A DNA stretch of 64,000 nt from Eutypella sp. D-1 (lineage: Eukaryota > Ascomycota > Sordariomycetes > Xylariales > Diatrypaceae): contig JAJTTP010000010.1 in NCBI GenBank assembly GCA_023313575.1, positions 992,001-1,056,000 on the forward strand. The letters are read 5' to 3'. The position numbers were made by a program, and so were the translations under genes. This document shows positions 1-11,848 of the stretch, piece after piece. Each line of letters opens with the position of its first letter. Position 1 is the stretch's first letter. The notes beneath the pieces were generated by a model. The model saw only the letters and a program-made list of their open reading frames with translations. It ran no database searches and was not told where the DNA came from.

Positions 1-1398
1 GGACGCCACTATTCCCCCTTGGAATCACACCTCGAATCCTGTGGCCGAGGCATATACTACTGTAAAATAAAGCGGTGGCCATGCTGCTTCCTACTTGGTA
101 GGAAATGCCCTCGGGCAATGTTGTCTATCTATCCGTTAGCTATCGTGGGACAAGTAGTACAGTAAACTATGCAAGTCTGACAGCCAAGACGATGTAATCT
201 ATCACACACTATTTCAGACCACTGTTCTTTGACGTGATTTAATCTACTTAGGCGTTATGAATCAAAATTGGCTTGATAACTATAAGTCAGTATGTACTGA
301 TCAACATACCAGCAACCTATCAGCCGTAATCTCCGAACGGAGAATGCATACTGCTGACTTCCAAAGCAGTGAATTCCATCTCCCAGTTTGTTGATGATCT
401 CCAAGTTCGAAGAACGTGGCCACCATATGTCTCTCTAGCGCCACTCAGACTAGGACCTTATTACCAACAAGTTGTTTGATGACCTCAACATTAAGTTTAA
501 TATAGGCGGTTAGTAGTTGAAGGATTCGGCTTCAGGGGATGATTTTCGTCTACGTTAGCATATACCAGCTTGATAGCTATAGCCATGGAGCCCCTTTCTT
601 CCCAACCATTTCAGATATTCTGGATTTGAGATAAGCGGGACAATTCAGCCCACACTCCACAGCCAGCCCAATCAATTACAAGCAGACTATGTTAGACATA
701 TGGTGTTTCTCATAGCTTATGACACTGACTTGCGTTCAGGGCCAAAATGATTGATCATACATACATTTATAACCTCACGAACGTGATCTAAGATGAACGG
801 GAAAAGAAGTAGAATCGTGTCTATCGACTAAGAGCCACCTAGAACTCTCGTTCCGAGAGAGGAACAGCAGTACATCCGATACCGGAAAGTCAGCCAATAG
901 TGACAAGAGATGTCCAAGGACAAATGCACACACCGAAAAGGAAGATCCCTCGACTTGACATTACGGGCGACGTATACGCCTTCCATGGCTCGCAATGAGT
1001 GGATAGACATCATCATGTAAGATGTAGGCTCAGAATATCATGCGTAGTAGACACCCCCTTCACCTATGATCTCTCGATCGCATTCAACATGACGTACACA
1101 TTAGTACTAGCCAAGTTGAAGGAGACAAGCATAGGTTTATGCCGGTAGGCTACATGCAGCGATAACCCTCTAGCTGCTTGAGTTGTCAGTCACCTATGCA
1201 TCAATACAAGGGAAAACAATGCGGCATCGGGAGCTCTGATACACAGATTTGGTAACGAAAATGTCGAAAGGCCATAGCGCTGGTCGTGACCGCCGGGTAG
1301 TACACTACGACTTGTCGCGTGACCAACACCATAGCGCAGATCCGTGCAGGAACTAGGCAGGTCGGTAGGCACGACGAATGAAGAGCAGTAGACGTACA
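1..1398. other. Intergenic, no gene seen
   Basis: AT-leaning DNA with only short, unconvincing open frames on either strand and no splice-linked coding pattern that I could follow. It contains the upstream region of the dioxygenase gene that follows. Confidence 0.6.
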
Positions 1399-1407
1399 TA
1401 TATAAAG
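1399..1407 (+). promoter_or_regulatory. TATA-like box upstream of the dioxygenase
   Basis: The sequence TATATAAAG lies about 185 bp upstream of the chosen dioxygenase ATG at 1592, a usual distance for a fungal core promoter. It is called from sequence only. Confidence 0.45.
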
Positions 1408-1591
1408 GGGAAGCGCACGTGTCTGCGGGGAATATCCACGTAACCTGGGCTAGTCCACGGACGACGGTGAAGTTATAAGAGGTAGCCCAAACTCTAGTCG
1501 ATTTTTCGGTGACCTGGTGCCTGGATGTCCCCTCGGTGCTTCTGCCAAATCCATATGTAGAGTTTTTGAGCTGCGACTCGCCTTATACACG

Positions 1592-2800
1592 ATGACAACG
1601 AATTTCACGTCCCTCCCAGTCATCGACCTCGCACCATTGTCCGCCGTGAGCGACGGGGAATCCCGGGCGGTGGATGTGGCGTCCATTGGTCGGCGGCTCC
1701 GTGACGTCTTCGAGACGGTGGGCTTCGCCTACCTAATAAACAGCCCGCTGAGCTTCTCTCATGACGAAGTTTTTGGCCTTGCACATGAGTTCTTCAACTT
1801 ATCGCAAGAAGAGAAGATGGCCATTGCGAAGCGGACGTTCCAGCCAGATAACGAGAACACATACAGAGGGTGTGTTGAGTTGACCTATTTTACTCGATAC
1901 CTGAGAAGTGGCTAAGCAGCTGCTAGGACTTCTTCTTAAGCTTAGAGTCGCTGGCCCTACGTGATGCGTAGGTAAATGTAACTTTGCTAAGAATGCCGAT
2001 CATATCACAGATATTTCCCGGCCCAGGAGGGTTCGGACAACCTGAAAGAGGGCTTTGAGATGGGTCGGCCAGGCGCCGCTACCGATATTGCTGCCTTCGC
2101 CGGTGATGGTGCTAATAAGGGAGCTGAGTCACCCACACCCTTCGTGCTCACTGAGCGTAACGTATTCCCTCCCGCCACGTCACAATTTGGAATGCACCGG
2201 AGAAAGAATCTCGAGAAGCTGTATGGAGAGCTCCAAGGTCTTTCGATAGCCCTCTTGCGGCTCCTGGCAGCGGCGACGACGTCGATAGAGCTTCTGGATG
2301 CCCTGCGGCTCGAGGACAGCGTCTCAACCCTACGGCTACTCCACTACCCCCCGGCACCGAAGGGGCATGAACAAGATCTCTGCTGCACGCCGCACACGGA
2401 CTCGGGCCTGCTTACGCTTCTGCACCAAGATGCGACGGGCGGGCTCGAAGTACTCAACGCCGCTGGCGAGTGGATCGCAGCGCCCTACGTGCCCGGGTCG
2501 CTTGTTGTGAACATTGGGGACCTCATGGCGAGCATGATGGGCGGCCGCTTCGTCGCAACCCGCCACCGGGTGCGCAGCAGCTCCGCGGGCCGTGACAGGT
2601 ACTCTGTCCCGTTCTTCTTTGAGCCTGGCGTCAATGCCGTAGTGGGCAGGGATGCCGCGGGTAGTGAGGTCAGGTACGAAGATTTCGTGCTCGGAAAGAT
2701 GAAGACCTGGATCGAATTCCAGGACGTGGACCATGGTGAAGAGAAATGTGACGGTGATCTCAGCCTACATAGTCGGGTGGAGGTTGATGTTACCGCTTGA
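1592..2800 (+). CDS. 2-oxoglutarate/Fe(II)-dependent dioxygenase (isopenicillin N synthase-like)
   Basis: Two exons, 1592-1869 and 2011-2800; the 141-bp intron (GTGTGT...CACAG) splits a Gly codon and restores the family segment RGYFPAQEGSDNLKEGF. The product is 355 aa. The N-terminal DIOX_N region is about residues 8-125 and the double-stranded beta-helix 2OG-FeII domain about 195-320. The iron ligands are visible as H221-T-D223 (PHTDSG) and distal H278 (TRHRV), and the 2OG-binding pair is R289/S291 (RYSVPFFF). The family hydroxylates, desaturates or cyclises small molecules with O2 and 2-oxoglutarate, or oxidises substrate directly in the IPNS branch. The substrate cannot be read from sequence. 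An in-frame ATG at 1517 would add 25 residues, but 1592 starts at the usual N-terminus (PVIDLAPL). No obvious biosynthetic partners are adjacent. Confidence 0.9.
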
Positions 2801-5063
2801 ATATTCGTCTTTTTCTAGCTAAATTCCTTCCTTAGTGGTTAAATATGAATACATCGTCACCACGTCGATAATTGCGGTTTAGGTATAATTAAGGATAATT
2901 ACCTGGACACACCAGTACTGGTCTGTTTGAGACCAGGGTAGCATGGGCATCCTTTTCTCCATGCGCGACCAGGCGTTCCTTTAGCTACACACTTCATATA
3001 TGACGAGGCTGTTAGAGTGAATCCTAGGTGATCCTTTTCGCGCTTGTGTCCTGCGTGAAACAGACATACAAGTACAAGGTTCAAGTTTAAATCAGTAAAT
3101 GCAGGAAATCATCCACCTCGCTTCAAGGAGGAATGGAAACGCCGCTCTTGGTTACATTGTTCCTCGACAGAGACTTGATCCAGGTAGGAATGCTGACAGG
3201 TGGGTGACATGCCACAAGGAATTTTACCGCTTGCAAGTATTTATGTGGAGGTACAATGCTGCCTGTCTCACGATGGCCTCAGTATAACTATGGCCAACCG
3301 CGCAACCCCAGACTTAGAGTGCGTCCTGGGACTCAATCCAATTGACATATACCTACCTATACCTGCAATTTTCCTACAAGTAACGAAGCCGCAATTTTTA
3401 TATTACTTGCGACTTGAAGTAGGATGGTGTTAGCCGACGATTTGGATAGGCCCACGCTTGTATAAATCAGTATGATTCTAATCACTTGGTTACTCTTGCT
3501 GGTAGGAGTGGATGCATTGGTCGTCTCCGGGTACCAACTTTCTGAAGGTCCCTGGTTCCCTGGTCAATGCTAACTAGAAGATAGCAAATTCCAGCAGCGC
3601 CCTCTAAAGAACTCCGGACCCTCCGGTAGTCTGAAACATCCCACAACTTTATTCAGCGCCGACCTGCTCCGCTCCGGCGCTCCGGTTCTCCGCACGTTAG
3701 ACGGCCTGCGAACGGCTAGTACCCGGTACCCGGACGACCTACGGCTTGAGGAAGTTGACGGTGATCTCCTCTTGATCCAACATAGCACGACAACTCACGT
3801 TGCGACGATCGAGGGCGCGGCGCTGCAGTCAATGCGGCAGAGTCGTAAACGAAAGCGCGTAGGGCTCGGGATTGACAAGAAAACTTCTAGTGAAGGAGAA
3901 TCTCACGCGTGTGATAAAGTATATCACATGCTAGTAAGACAACACTGCCTGGAAGGGTGTGGTATCTGCTATGTCACCCAATGCCTGGAAGAGCAGAAAC
4001 AGAGTTGGGAGGTGGAAGATTGGACTACTGCCCAGGTCACATGTGTGAACTGATCGAATGACTTGGAGTAGGAGGAAGTGAAGATATCAGCACTAGTTAC
4101 ATATATATTTGTGGCGTCGGCTCGTTCATGCAATCGTCTCCGGCCGGGCCCATACTCAATATTGACGAGGTGAACCGTGCAGGGAATGATACACCACGTG
4201 CTATAACTACACGTCGGATAAGCTGCCTCGTAGCCGGTCGATATAGCCCTCCCATGAGCAGACACTGGCGGTAACCGAGTAAGCCGAGCTCTACTATGTA
4301 CGAACATAGGAGTGATATTTCTGTCGTTGAGAACGTCGCAATTGCTACGGAGCGAGCCGCCAACCAGGTCCAGACCTGAATCTAGGTGAGAAACCTGGCA
4401 CCAGCTAACGCCTGGTTAAGTAAGGAAGAGGGCCCAGAAGGTGAACAGTGGGTGGTGGGTGGAGCTGATTGTCTATAATGGGAGTGTGGAGCGAATCCGA
4501 AGGTGCTCTATAGTACCTACAGGTAGGTACTGAGTTTCTCGGCAGCCAGCCCAGCCCAAAAGCCAGCTCGTAATACAGGGGCTCGCTAAGAAGTTTAGGT
4601 AGGCGTGCTACTGCAGGTACATACTATCTTTAGTAGTACGCCATTGATTTAGACCAACTGTGTTTAGCTGGGCAAATGCAACTACATGATTCCAAGTTAT
4701 TTGCTACATACTTCTTAGAAGAATAGATAACTGAATCTTAGGGTCACGAATTCATAGCTGTCTCAAAACTTTGAAAGAGACGTATACGTCATGCTGCCAA
4801 AATCGCGTTTAGGTTACCTCTAAAGTATCGCAAGGGCTGAGATCGCCCATCACCGGTGATTTTGGCGGGTTTCTAGCCCGATATTCCCCATACGGATCGC
4901 GCATGTAAGCTTAGAAGTGAAGATACATCAAATGGGTCGCGAAATCCTTCGTAGCAAGCGGCATGGCAGGGAGGGTATCGGCCAAGATGCTAGCCCGGAA
5001 TGGAAGGAGTGCGCTATCCCTTCATCAACAACGCCAATGCGATGCCCATCAATTTTTTGTTTC
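2801..5063. other. Intergenic, with one unexplained open frame
   Basis: No recognised gene. A plus-strand frame stays open from about 3560 to 4053 (roughly 165 codons). Its first half (3600-3860) is more GC-rich than its surroundings and the second half encodes several Cys residues, but no family was recognised and no convincing start was found. The spacer also has near-palindromic GTACCTACAGGTAGGTAC at 4513-4530. Confidence 0.5.
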
Positions 5064-5071
5064 TATATAAA
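5064..5071 (+). promoter_or_regulatory. TATA box of the spherulin-4 family gene
   Basis: TATATAAA lies 137 bp upstream of the ATG at 5201 and is followed by a C/A-rich leader that ends in a good fungal start context (AACAACCATGG). Confidence 0.6.
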
Positions 5072-5200
5072 GGGTCCCGGCTTTCCGGGTTCTTCGAATA
5101 GAAAAGGTGGATGATCATCCCGCTTCATCAACAACTCTCTTTTCCTTCTACACCAGTCCATTTACTCATACCTAAACCTCACAAGGGCCACTAAACAACC

Positions 5201-6118
5201 ATGGTGAACCGCCGCTTTGGAACGGAGATCGCCAAGCTCCTTGGCTTGGCATCGATCGCGGCTGCTACCGACCTCGTCTTCCCACTGTATACTCATCCCG
5301 GGACTGGTGGTGCGAACTGGGCCTCTGTGCGGACGGCACTCTCTAGCAACCCGAACCTAGCATCTACCATCGTCATCAACGTGGAAAACGGCCCCGGAAG
5401 TGGGGGTCCAGACGATGACTGGACCGCGGGTGCCAAGTCCCTGGCCGACCTGCCCAATGTCAGCCTCATCGGATATGTGCACTCGACGTTGTGCCAGCGG
5501 CCGGCTGCGGAGGTGCAGGCGGACATCCAGGCATGGGCCGCGTGGCGCGACCAGGGCGTCAACATCAACGGCATCTTCATCGACGAGGCGCCTGCCGACG
5601 GGAACTGCGTAGACTACATGGAAGGGCTGACGACGTACACGCGGAACACGGCGGGGCTCGAGGTATTGGTCTACAATCCCGGTTTCCCGTCGACACCGCA
5701 CTCGCTCGACGCGTACTACGCGTTAAACCCCAACTACATCTCGGCGCTAGAGACGTGCTTCACGACTACGACGAACGGCGATGACCTATGCGACGGCCCG
5801 TACACGGTGTACGACCAGGGAGGGTACGGCACGACGATCGACAGCACCCTGCGTGACTGGGTGGGCGAGGAGCACTACGCCAAGACGGCGATCCTGATCC
5901 ACGGGTTCCACGGCACGAACGGGATGTACGAGGCCAACGATGAGACGCTGCGCGGAATGCTGGACGCCGTCGTCGACCGCGGAATCGGCGGCGCCATCTT
6001 TACCACGAACCACTGGATCACGCCCGACGCGGAGCCCGCGGATATCAATACCGTGGCCTCCGCGCTGGCGGCGGCGAATGTCAGTGGCCAGCCCTGTGAC
6101 AAGAAAAATGCACAGTGA
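5201..6118 (+). CDS. Spherulation-specific family 4 (spherulin-4-like) protein
   Basis: Intronless, 305 aa. The family hallmarks are present in order: VFPLYTHPG near residue 26, a conserved NPN segment at about 50, GYVHST near 93, a FIDEAP acidic motif near 126, YNPG near 153, and a C-terminal IFTTNHW motif near 269. The fold is a TIM-barrel-like domain related to glycoside-hydrolase-type proteins; the FIDEAP Asp/Glu look like catalytic-type acids, but the activity of the family is not established. The name comes from slime-mould spherulation, and fungal members are usually small extracellular or surface proteins. The N-terminus (AKLLGLASIAAA) is a weak signal-peptide candidate. The gene has its own TATA box and a Kozak-like start (ACCATGG), and codon use is strongly G/C-ending. 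Confidence 0.88.
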   Translation: MVNRRFGTEIAKLLGLASIAAATDLVFPLYTHPGTGGANWASVRTALSSNPNLASTIVINVENGPGSGGPDDDWTAGAKSLADLPNVSLIGYVHSTLCQRPAAEVQADIQAWAAWRDQGVNINGIFIDEAPADGNCVDYMEGLTTYTRNTAGLEVLVYNPGFPSTPHSLDAYYALNPNYISALETCFTTTTNGDDLCDGPYTVYDQGGYGTTIDSTLRDWVGEEHYAKTAILIHGFHGTNGMYEANDETLRGMLDAVVDRGIGGAIFTTNHWITPDAEPADINTVASALAAANVSGQPCDKKNAQ

Positions 6119-6757
6119 AGACACGAGAATTAAATGACTGACCTGAAATCACAGGGAGCGCCAGGAGTACAGGCAGGAATAAAGATCAACCTGTAACGGA
6201 TGCATTCGATACCTAGGTAGTATAAGAGAGAATAGACCATCTGGAGTTTAGAGTTGCTCTGCGCCTGCTTGTGCAAGTTGTCCGCTCGTCTTGGTTTACT
6301 TCTGCGCATGCTCGGCTTCTCACGATCTGTCCCATATGCTTTAATTTACTACACGTCGTAGAAACCTCATTATAAATTATCTAACGACATATATATATAT
6401 ACATATATTGGACGACAATGAATTGTCTAGTTGTATCTCGGACGGCACCTGATGCGAATCTACGCCCCTGAAGCCCCTATTATCAGTAGTTCGACTTATG
6501 GGGATTAACGGCCTAGCGAGGGAATGTTTCTAATGAATAGGGCACATGTCGTTTCTACCTACCTTAGTAAGTACATAAGTACCCAAGTAGATAGAACCCC
6601 ACGTCAGTGTACATCAGACACTATTGTACTGCTAAAAGCTTCACATAACCCTGGAAAACCCTTGCAAACAACGAAGAACATTATTAACTTCAATCTCGAC
6701 AACTTGACCCCTTAGACTCACGAAGAGAGAAATTCTATACAGTCGAGGCATTCAAAT
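6119..6757. other. Intergenic
   Basis: AT-rich spacer between two plus-strand genes. It contains an alternating AT run (ATATATATATACATATAT, about 6390-6407) and one copy of the palindrome TACCTAGGTA at 6210. No gene seen. Confidence 0.6.
6210..6219. repeat. Palindrome TACCTAGGTA, copy 1
   Basis: Perfect 10-bp palindrome about 90 bp after the spherulin-4 stop codon. It is one of six copies in the window, all between genes. Confidence 0.75.
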
Positions 6758-8223
6758 ATGTCTCGCCCTAAGACATTGAAAGCGTTCCTGGCATCAGCCC
6801 GCGTGGCTCTGACTGCCCCGCCGTCGGAACGACCGAAGCCCCTGACCTTCGTGATCGGCAACGAGTCGGCCGGTTGGTCTCTCCCTTTTCTTTTTCTCCG
6901 GGTTTTAGGTTCATGCAGAATAGCAATTGTCCCCGGAGAAACTGCGCTCTGCGACTTGGCCACAAGTCCCATCTATTGACCCTGACGGCTGACTTCTATA
7001 TATCAGATCTCGACTCGCTCTGCTCAGCGCTGCTGTTCGCCTACCTGCGGACGCACGCGCACGCGCCGCCGCGACTGCACATCCCGCTCTGCAATCTGCA
7101 GCGCGGGGACCTGGCGCTGCGGCCTGAGTTCGGCGCCGTGCTGCACGACGCGGCACTGACCACCGACGACGTGCTAACGCTCGATGAGCTGCCGGGCCCA
7201 CGCGACCTGGCACCCGCCGACACGCGCTGGCTCCTCGTAGACCACAATGTGCTCACGGGGTCGCTGGCTCAGGTCTACGGCGGCAAGGGCAGCGGCTCGC
7301 ACAACTTGGTGATCGGGTGCGTGGACCACCACGATGACGAGGGCGAGGTGCCACGCGACGTCGAGCCCCGCGTGATCGAGAAGTGCGGAAGCTGCGCCAG
7401 CCTCGTTGTTGAGGAGTGCGCAGCGACGTGGGATAGGCTGACATCGGAGGAGGCAGAAGCGGAGGGAGAGAAGGGTGGAGCGACACTGGATGCGCGGACG
7501 CGCGCACACCTCGCGCGCCTGGTCCTCGCCCCGGCGCTGATCGATACTCGCTCTCTGACAGACGCGACCAAGACGACGGCGCGCGACCACCGCGCTGTCG
7601 AGTACGCGGAGGCGAAGCTCGCGTCGCCGGGCACCGACGACAGCGACGCCACCGCCTCGGACGGCCCGTACGCGCGCGCCCGGTTCTTCGAGCGCATGTC
7701 CGCGCTCAGGAGCGACATCGCGGGCCTCTCGATTCGCGACGTGCTGCGCAAGGACTACAAGGAGTGGAGCGAGGGAGAGGGAGACGGGACAATCAAGCTC
7801 GGCACATCGTCCGTCACGCGGCCCATCGCGTACCTGGTGGAGAAGGCTGGCGGCGAGGAGGCACTGGTAGCGTCGCTGCGTGCGTGGGGCGAAGAGCGCG
7901 CCGTCGACCTCGTCGTCGTCATGACTTCCGCACGCATCGATGGCGCCCACGGCCGCGAGCTCCTCGTCTGGGCGCGCACGGGGAAGCGCGCCGCCGACGC
8001 CGCGCGCGCGTTCGCTGACGCCTTTGCGGAGCCCCTGGAGCTGAGGCCGTGGGGAGATGGCGGGGGTCTGAACGCCGACGCTGACACCATCGCCGCCGCT
8101 AGTGGTGGTGGTGGTGGTACTGAAGGCTGGATGCGCTGCTGGGCGCAGGGGAAGCTCGAGTGCAGCCGTAAACAGGTGGCTCCGATGCTGCGGGAGGCCA
8201 TGAGGCGGAGTCTAAACGCCTAG
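6758..8223 (+). CDS. PPX1: Exopolyphosphatase, DHH superfamily (PPX1-like)
   Basis: Two exons, 6758-6872 and 7007-8223; the 134-bp intron (GTTGGT...ATCAG, branch-like GCTGAC) splits the first Asp codon of the DxD motif. The product is 443 aa, somewhat longer than yeast Ppx1. DHH-domain motifs are visible: GNESADLDS (D39, D41), LLVDHN (D117, H118) and CVDHHDDE (D145, H146, H147), which bind the divalent metals. The C-terminal half (about 230-443) fits a DHHA2 domain. The enzyme removes terminal phosphate from inorganic polyphosphate. Yeast Ppx1 is cytosolic and mitochondrial. The C-terminus is rich in Gly/Ala, with a five-Gly run near residue 408. It is transcribed toward the convergent ATP25 gene. 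Confidence 0.9.
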
Positions 8224-8716
8224 AACCGGATCTGGAGCTGGGATGTGGTCTAGGTGTAGGTTTTGCATCGCGAGGATGTCGAATGTAAATATGGCTTTTA
8301 CGAGCTGAGTCCGGAGACCGGAGACGTGCCATTCTATGGAGGAAGAAAAGAAGCTAATGGAAGCATTGTGCCGCATTACAATAGCTAGGTGAGTAGAAAT
8401 AAAACGATGATACCCTCGCAGACAAGTAACATGAGAGTGTTGTCAAGAGTTTAAGACTGTTCACTACCACTGCGTTATGGGCATGTGCAGGAAATCATGA
8501 TATCCGTTTAGGGGCCAATGTTTCGGTAACCCTTTACTATACGCGAGCGATATGTACCAATCACCCATCCTGTCCATATATACATGCGACTGGGATTGCC
8601 GGGTTATACCTAAGTATGACTCGCGGTATCCTTACAATCGCCGGCTCTTTTCCATTGGCTCACTCTCTCTTTGCCGCTCCTATTGCTGTAACTGAGTGGT
8701 GCCCAACTACTACTTA
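8224..8716. other. Convergent 3' spacer
   Basis: About 490 bp between the stop codons of the exopolyphosphatase (plus) and ATP25 (minus). It holds only presumed 3' UTRs; no gene or structured RNA was recognised. Confidence 0.6.
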
Positions 8717-10915
8717 TTAAACTGGACCCACCCCGAGCGCTCTCACGAGCTTGACGAACTCGCGGGCCACGGTCTCGCCGGCGAAGCCCTTGGCATTGGA
8801 GGGGATGGTTCGGGCATGCTCCTCGGCGTAGGGATCGGCGACGGAAATGCAGTGCAAGAGGTGGTCCCGGACAGAGCGATGATGTGGGTAAGGGCTGTTG
8901 GGTTGGAGGGAGATTTGATACCCTTCGGCGGGAAGATCCCGGGCGCATCGGCGGGCGGCGCGGGCGCAGATGTCCGGGTCATTGGTCTTCGCTGCAAGGG
9001 CGAGCAGGAAAACGTAGGATTCGGGCTGGCGCACACGCAGATGGCGCGGGGCCTCGCCCCAGATTTCCCAAATCGCGTCCCAGAGCCCGCGTGCCGCGTA
9101 TGCCACAATGAGACGTCTCATTTCTACCTCACTGATGCCCGGGGACGGTAGGCGCGCCTGCTCCTCTGCGGTGAGTAGCTCGTGCATTCGCAGGACAAGC
9201 TGTTGGTTCGGCTCCTCCTGCCAGCGCAACGATGTCAGCGTTGTTACGATGATGGTCACGATCACGTCAGTCGCCAACACCGCCTGGCCCCGTAGGTACA
9301 TGATGCGCAGCAGCTCGGACGCCAGGGCCGTTTGCTCCTCCACCTCGGCGTCCGATTTGTAGATACACGTGAGCAGATAAATGTAGTCACTTCGCGACGC
9401 CTCGATGCCGTAGGTGCGCATCTCGTCGATTAGGCTGCGCGCGGCGACAAGGCCTCCATACGGGGGGTGGTATTCACCGTCCCGTCTTGGCCGCGCCTTA
9501 TATTGGAGAAGAACCCGGTGCCCCCACGTTCTACTTCGTGGCAGATATCTGCTCGCCTGCGTGGAAAGGTGGACGAACGGGGTCGGGTCATAGGTATTCA
9601 GTCCCTTATTGGGGTCTCCCAAGAGCATGCCCGTGTCGTGGTTGCCCAGTCTCTTCATTGCAGGTAAGTGCAGCCGGGCCGTGAGAAGATCCAGAACCCG
9701 GCCTTTCTGTTCGCCGTCGTAGGTTAACATGTGGGAGATCTCTTCAGTGGAGGCACCGCGTAGCGGGTCGACATATCCTTCTCCACCTGTGGTGTTACAC
9801 TGGGATGACTCTGTCGAGTAGAAAGACGCCTGGCCGAAAGGTGGGGGTTTGGCTCGACCGTTCTCCGCGACGGGCCGAGTTGGCGAACTAGAAAGAGAAT
9901 GAGAGAGCATGGACTGCTCTGCACGATGTGTCTTCGCCATTTTCCCTTCCTGTTTAATTTGTTCGGTTTGCACTGGTGCCGGTGCTTCTTCACCAGTGGA
10001 GCGTTTGAGGGCCTTGATCCATAGATTCTCTAGATCCATCTCAGCCCTTCGGGCTTCGGTCATGACCTGGACGACAATGGTAAAGCCGGTCTGCACCACA
10101 CCAAATCCGGCGACGCGGCCATCCTCCCCGGTAATGGCAGACTCCCCACCCCCACGCCCTACAGTGCCGAGATTGACACATATCCACCCGGTCTTGATTC
10201 CATCATCAGCCTCATCTACGCCCATGGTACCTAAGAGCTTCGCTCGTTTTGCGTTCCTCTTCAATTTCTTTTTGCGTTCATTAGGTCCGAGCAGGCCATC
10301 CGCATAGGCATGTATGTGGTGATTGAATTTCAGCCACCGGACAAGGCGGCCGGCAGAGACGTGAAGGTGACGCTCGCTCCGGGCCGTACCGAAGAGCATA
10401 AACAACTTTGGCCCCAAGGCGGGTGGTGGGTCGAGCTTCCGGAGGTCCAGGAGTGAGAGCTGATCGAGTCCTAGTTCTTCCGACACATATTCCAATAGAG
10501 AACCGATAACGTCTGGTGAGCCTGGCGGGATTTCGGGTAAGGGTGGCGGTTCCAGGTGTGCCACGTGCCTGGGAGGCTCAACCTGTAAATACCAGGGAAC
10601 GTCTGATGCATTCGCGTCTTGGGGGGCAACAGGCAGTCCCTCAGCCTCGCCGTCCTCAGTAGTTATTTCGATTTCCACATCCTGGCTGACCAACTGCTGG
10701 TCGCTAGAAGATTTAGTTTCTCTGAGAGTGGACGCGGTAAAGTTTCTTGTGTAGGAGGCAGTGGCACGTTTTAAGGATACGCCCAAAGGCCCTGCGGCTG
10801 TACACCTAGCAAAAGATGGGCCGGATAGGGACAAAGAGTTTGTAAAGAGCCTCAAGACTGCGGAACGGCATTGATAACAGCCTCGTGCCGTTGTCATCTG
10901 CCTTTTCATTACCAT
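8717..10915 (-). CDS. ATP25: ATPase synthesis protein 25, mitochondrial
   Basis: Intronless, 732 aa on the minus strand. The N-terminus is basic and Ser/Thr-rich, as expected for a mitochondrial presequence. A RsfS/Iojap-like domain follows at about residues 140-310, with the signature LFMLFGTARSERHLH and VRWLKFNHH and a later GWICVNLG. The C-terminal half carries the long helical M-domain, with TEEISHMLTYDG near residue 392. In yeast, Atp25 is cleaved in two: the N-terminal part acts with mitoribosomes, and the C-terminal part stabilises the OLI1 (ATP9) mRNA and helps form the Atp9 ring. Domain order and length match the family. Upstream it shares a roughly 930-bp divergent promoter with RPO41, the mitochondrial RNA polymerase, so two genes of mitochondrial expression are head to head. 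Confidence 0.93.
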   Translation of the reverse strand: MVMKRQMTTARGCYQCRSAVLRLFTNSLSLSGPSFARCTAAGPLGVSLKRATASYTRNFTASTLRETKSSSDQQLVSQDVEIEITTEDGEAEGLPVAPQDANASDVPWYLQVEPPRHVAHLEPPPLPEIPPGSPDVIGSLLEYVSEELGLDQLSLLDLRKLDPPPALGPKLFMLFGTARSERHLHVSAGRLVRWLKFNHHIHAYADGLLGPNERKKKLKRNAKRAKLLGTMGVDEADDGIKTGWICVNLGTVGRGGGESAITGEDGRVAGFGVVQTGFTIVVQVMTEARRAEMDLENLWIKALKRSTGEEAPAPVQTEQIKQEGKMAKTHRAEQSMLSHSLSSSPTRPVAENGRAKPPPFGQASFYSTESSQCNTTGGEGYVDPLRGASTEEISHMLTYDGEQKGRVLDLLTARLHLPAMKRLGNHDTGMLLGDPNKGLNTYDPTPFVHLSTQASRYLPRSRTWGHRVLLQYKARPRRDGEYHPPYGGLVAARSLIDEMRTYGIEASRSDYIYLLTCIYKSDAEVEEQTALASELLRIMYLRGQAVLATDVIVTIIVTTLTSLRWQEEPNQQLVLRMHELLTAEEQARLPSPGISEVEMRRLIVAYAARGLWDAIWEIWGEAPRHLRVRQPESYVFLLALAAKTNDPDICARAARRCARDLPAEGYQISLQPNSPYPHHRSVRDHLLHCISVADPYAEEHARTIPSNAKGFAGETVAREFVKLVRALGVGPV

Positions 10916-11848
10916 GGTTGGGGCATAAAATAGAAACTATGTAGATCAGCAGTTCATAGACCAACCGATCCGACTATGCGATGCGGCGATGCGGCGGCGA
11001 TGCGCAGGTGAAGGTGTATATAGGTAATTTGTTATCTAATTTATCAATTGATAAATGCCAAGCAGATTACCTAACTGCCCCGCCGCGCCCCGCCGCCACT
11101 TGCGCCCTCACCACTTGTGAATTTCTAATCCTCTACAAGTACCTTATCGAGCCCGTACCTTAACTTAATCGGGACATCTTTATCGAGTACCTATTATCGA
11201 CGAATAAGCGGGACTTAAACGGCATTTCGCCCAATAACAAGCTTAAGCTCTTCCTTTAAATGCATGTCAGGGTCATCTAGTTAAGCTAGGTCAAGCTAAG
11301 AACTGAAAAACCCTGGCGGGCGGCGGGGGATTGTGTGACAAGGTGGGTATGGTAGGTACTTGGAGCTTTTACTAGTAGGTAAATATTGTATCGTAGTATG
11401 TAAGTACTTACATTAGTTTTTATAGTAGAATAAATCAAGAGGCAAAATTTTTGGTACCGGTCCTTCTTGGGGGGGGAATTTTTTTTTTTTTCGGTTTTTC
11501 TTTTTGGACTTGTCAAAGTAGATTCATAAAAAACTCTTTACCAAACTTCACAATCTCATTCTACAATTGTCAATTGTTGATGCTTTCCTGCATTGGCGTG
11601 TATATTACAACATTATTCGCATCGAATATATCTTTTCTCTTATCCGTTCATGGCATGAAAATCAGATATCAGAGAGTGCTTGGCAGATAATCCTATCTGT
11701 GACATCTTCAACGCACCCTCTTATTATCATATCAGTCTTCATTGCTGATTTTCCCTTTCCTCATTTCCAATTCTTTTTTTTTTCTTTCTCAATCTTCTAT
11801 TACGCCTTCTCCCTCTTCCTCCTTATCGTTCTATACAAACTTGTTACA
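10916..11848. other. Divergent promoter region of ATP25 and RPO41
   Basis: AT-rich spacer between divergently transcribed genes. It contains a G7 run followed by a long T run at about 11470-11491 and a pyrimidine-rich tract (about 11750-11795) just upstream of the RPO41 start, typical of fungal promoters. No separate gene is supported. Confidence 0.6.

Noticed and set aside
7174..7950. 258-codon minus-strand frame opposite the exopolyphosphatase
   Set aside because: High GC at third positions keeps antisense frames open. The plus strand holds a clear DHH enzyme.
11567..11848. In-frame upstream extension of RPO41 (94 residues)
   Set aside because: It is Phe/Ile/Ser-rich from a T-rich promoter and unlike a presequence. 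The ATG at 11849 begins a proper basic presequence.
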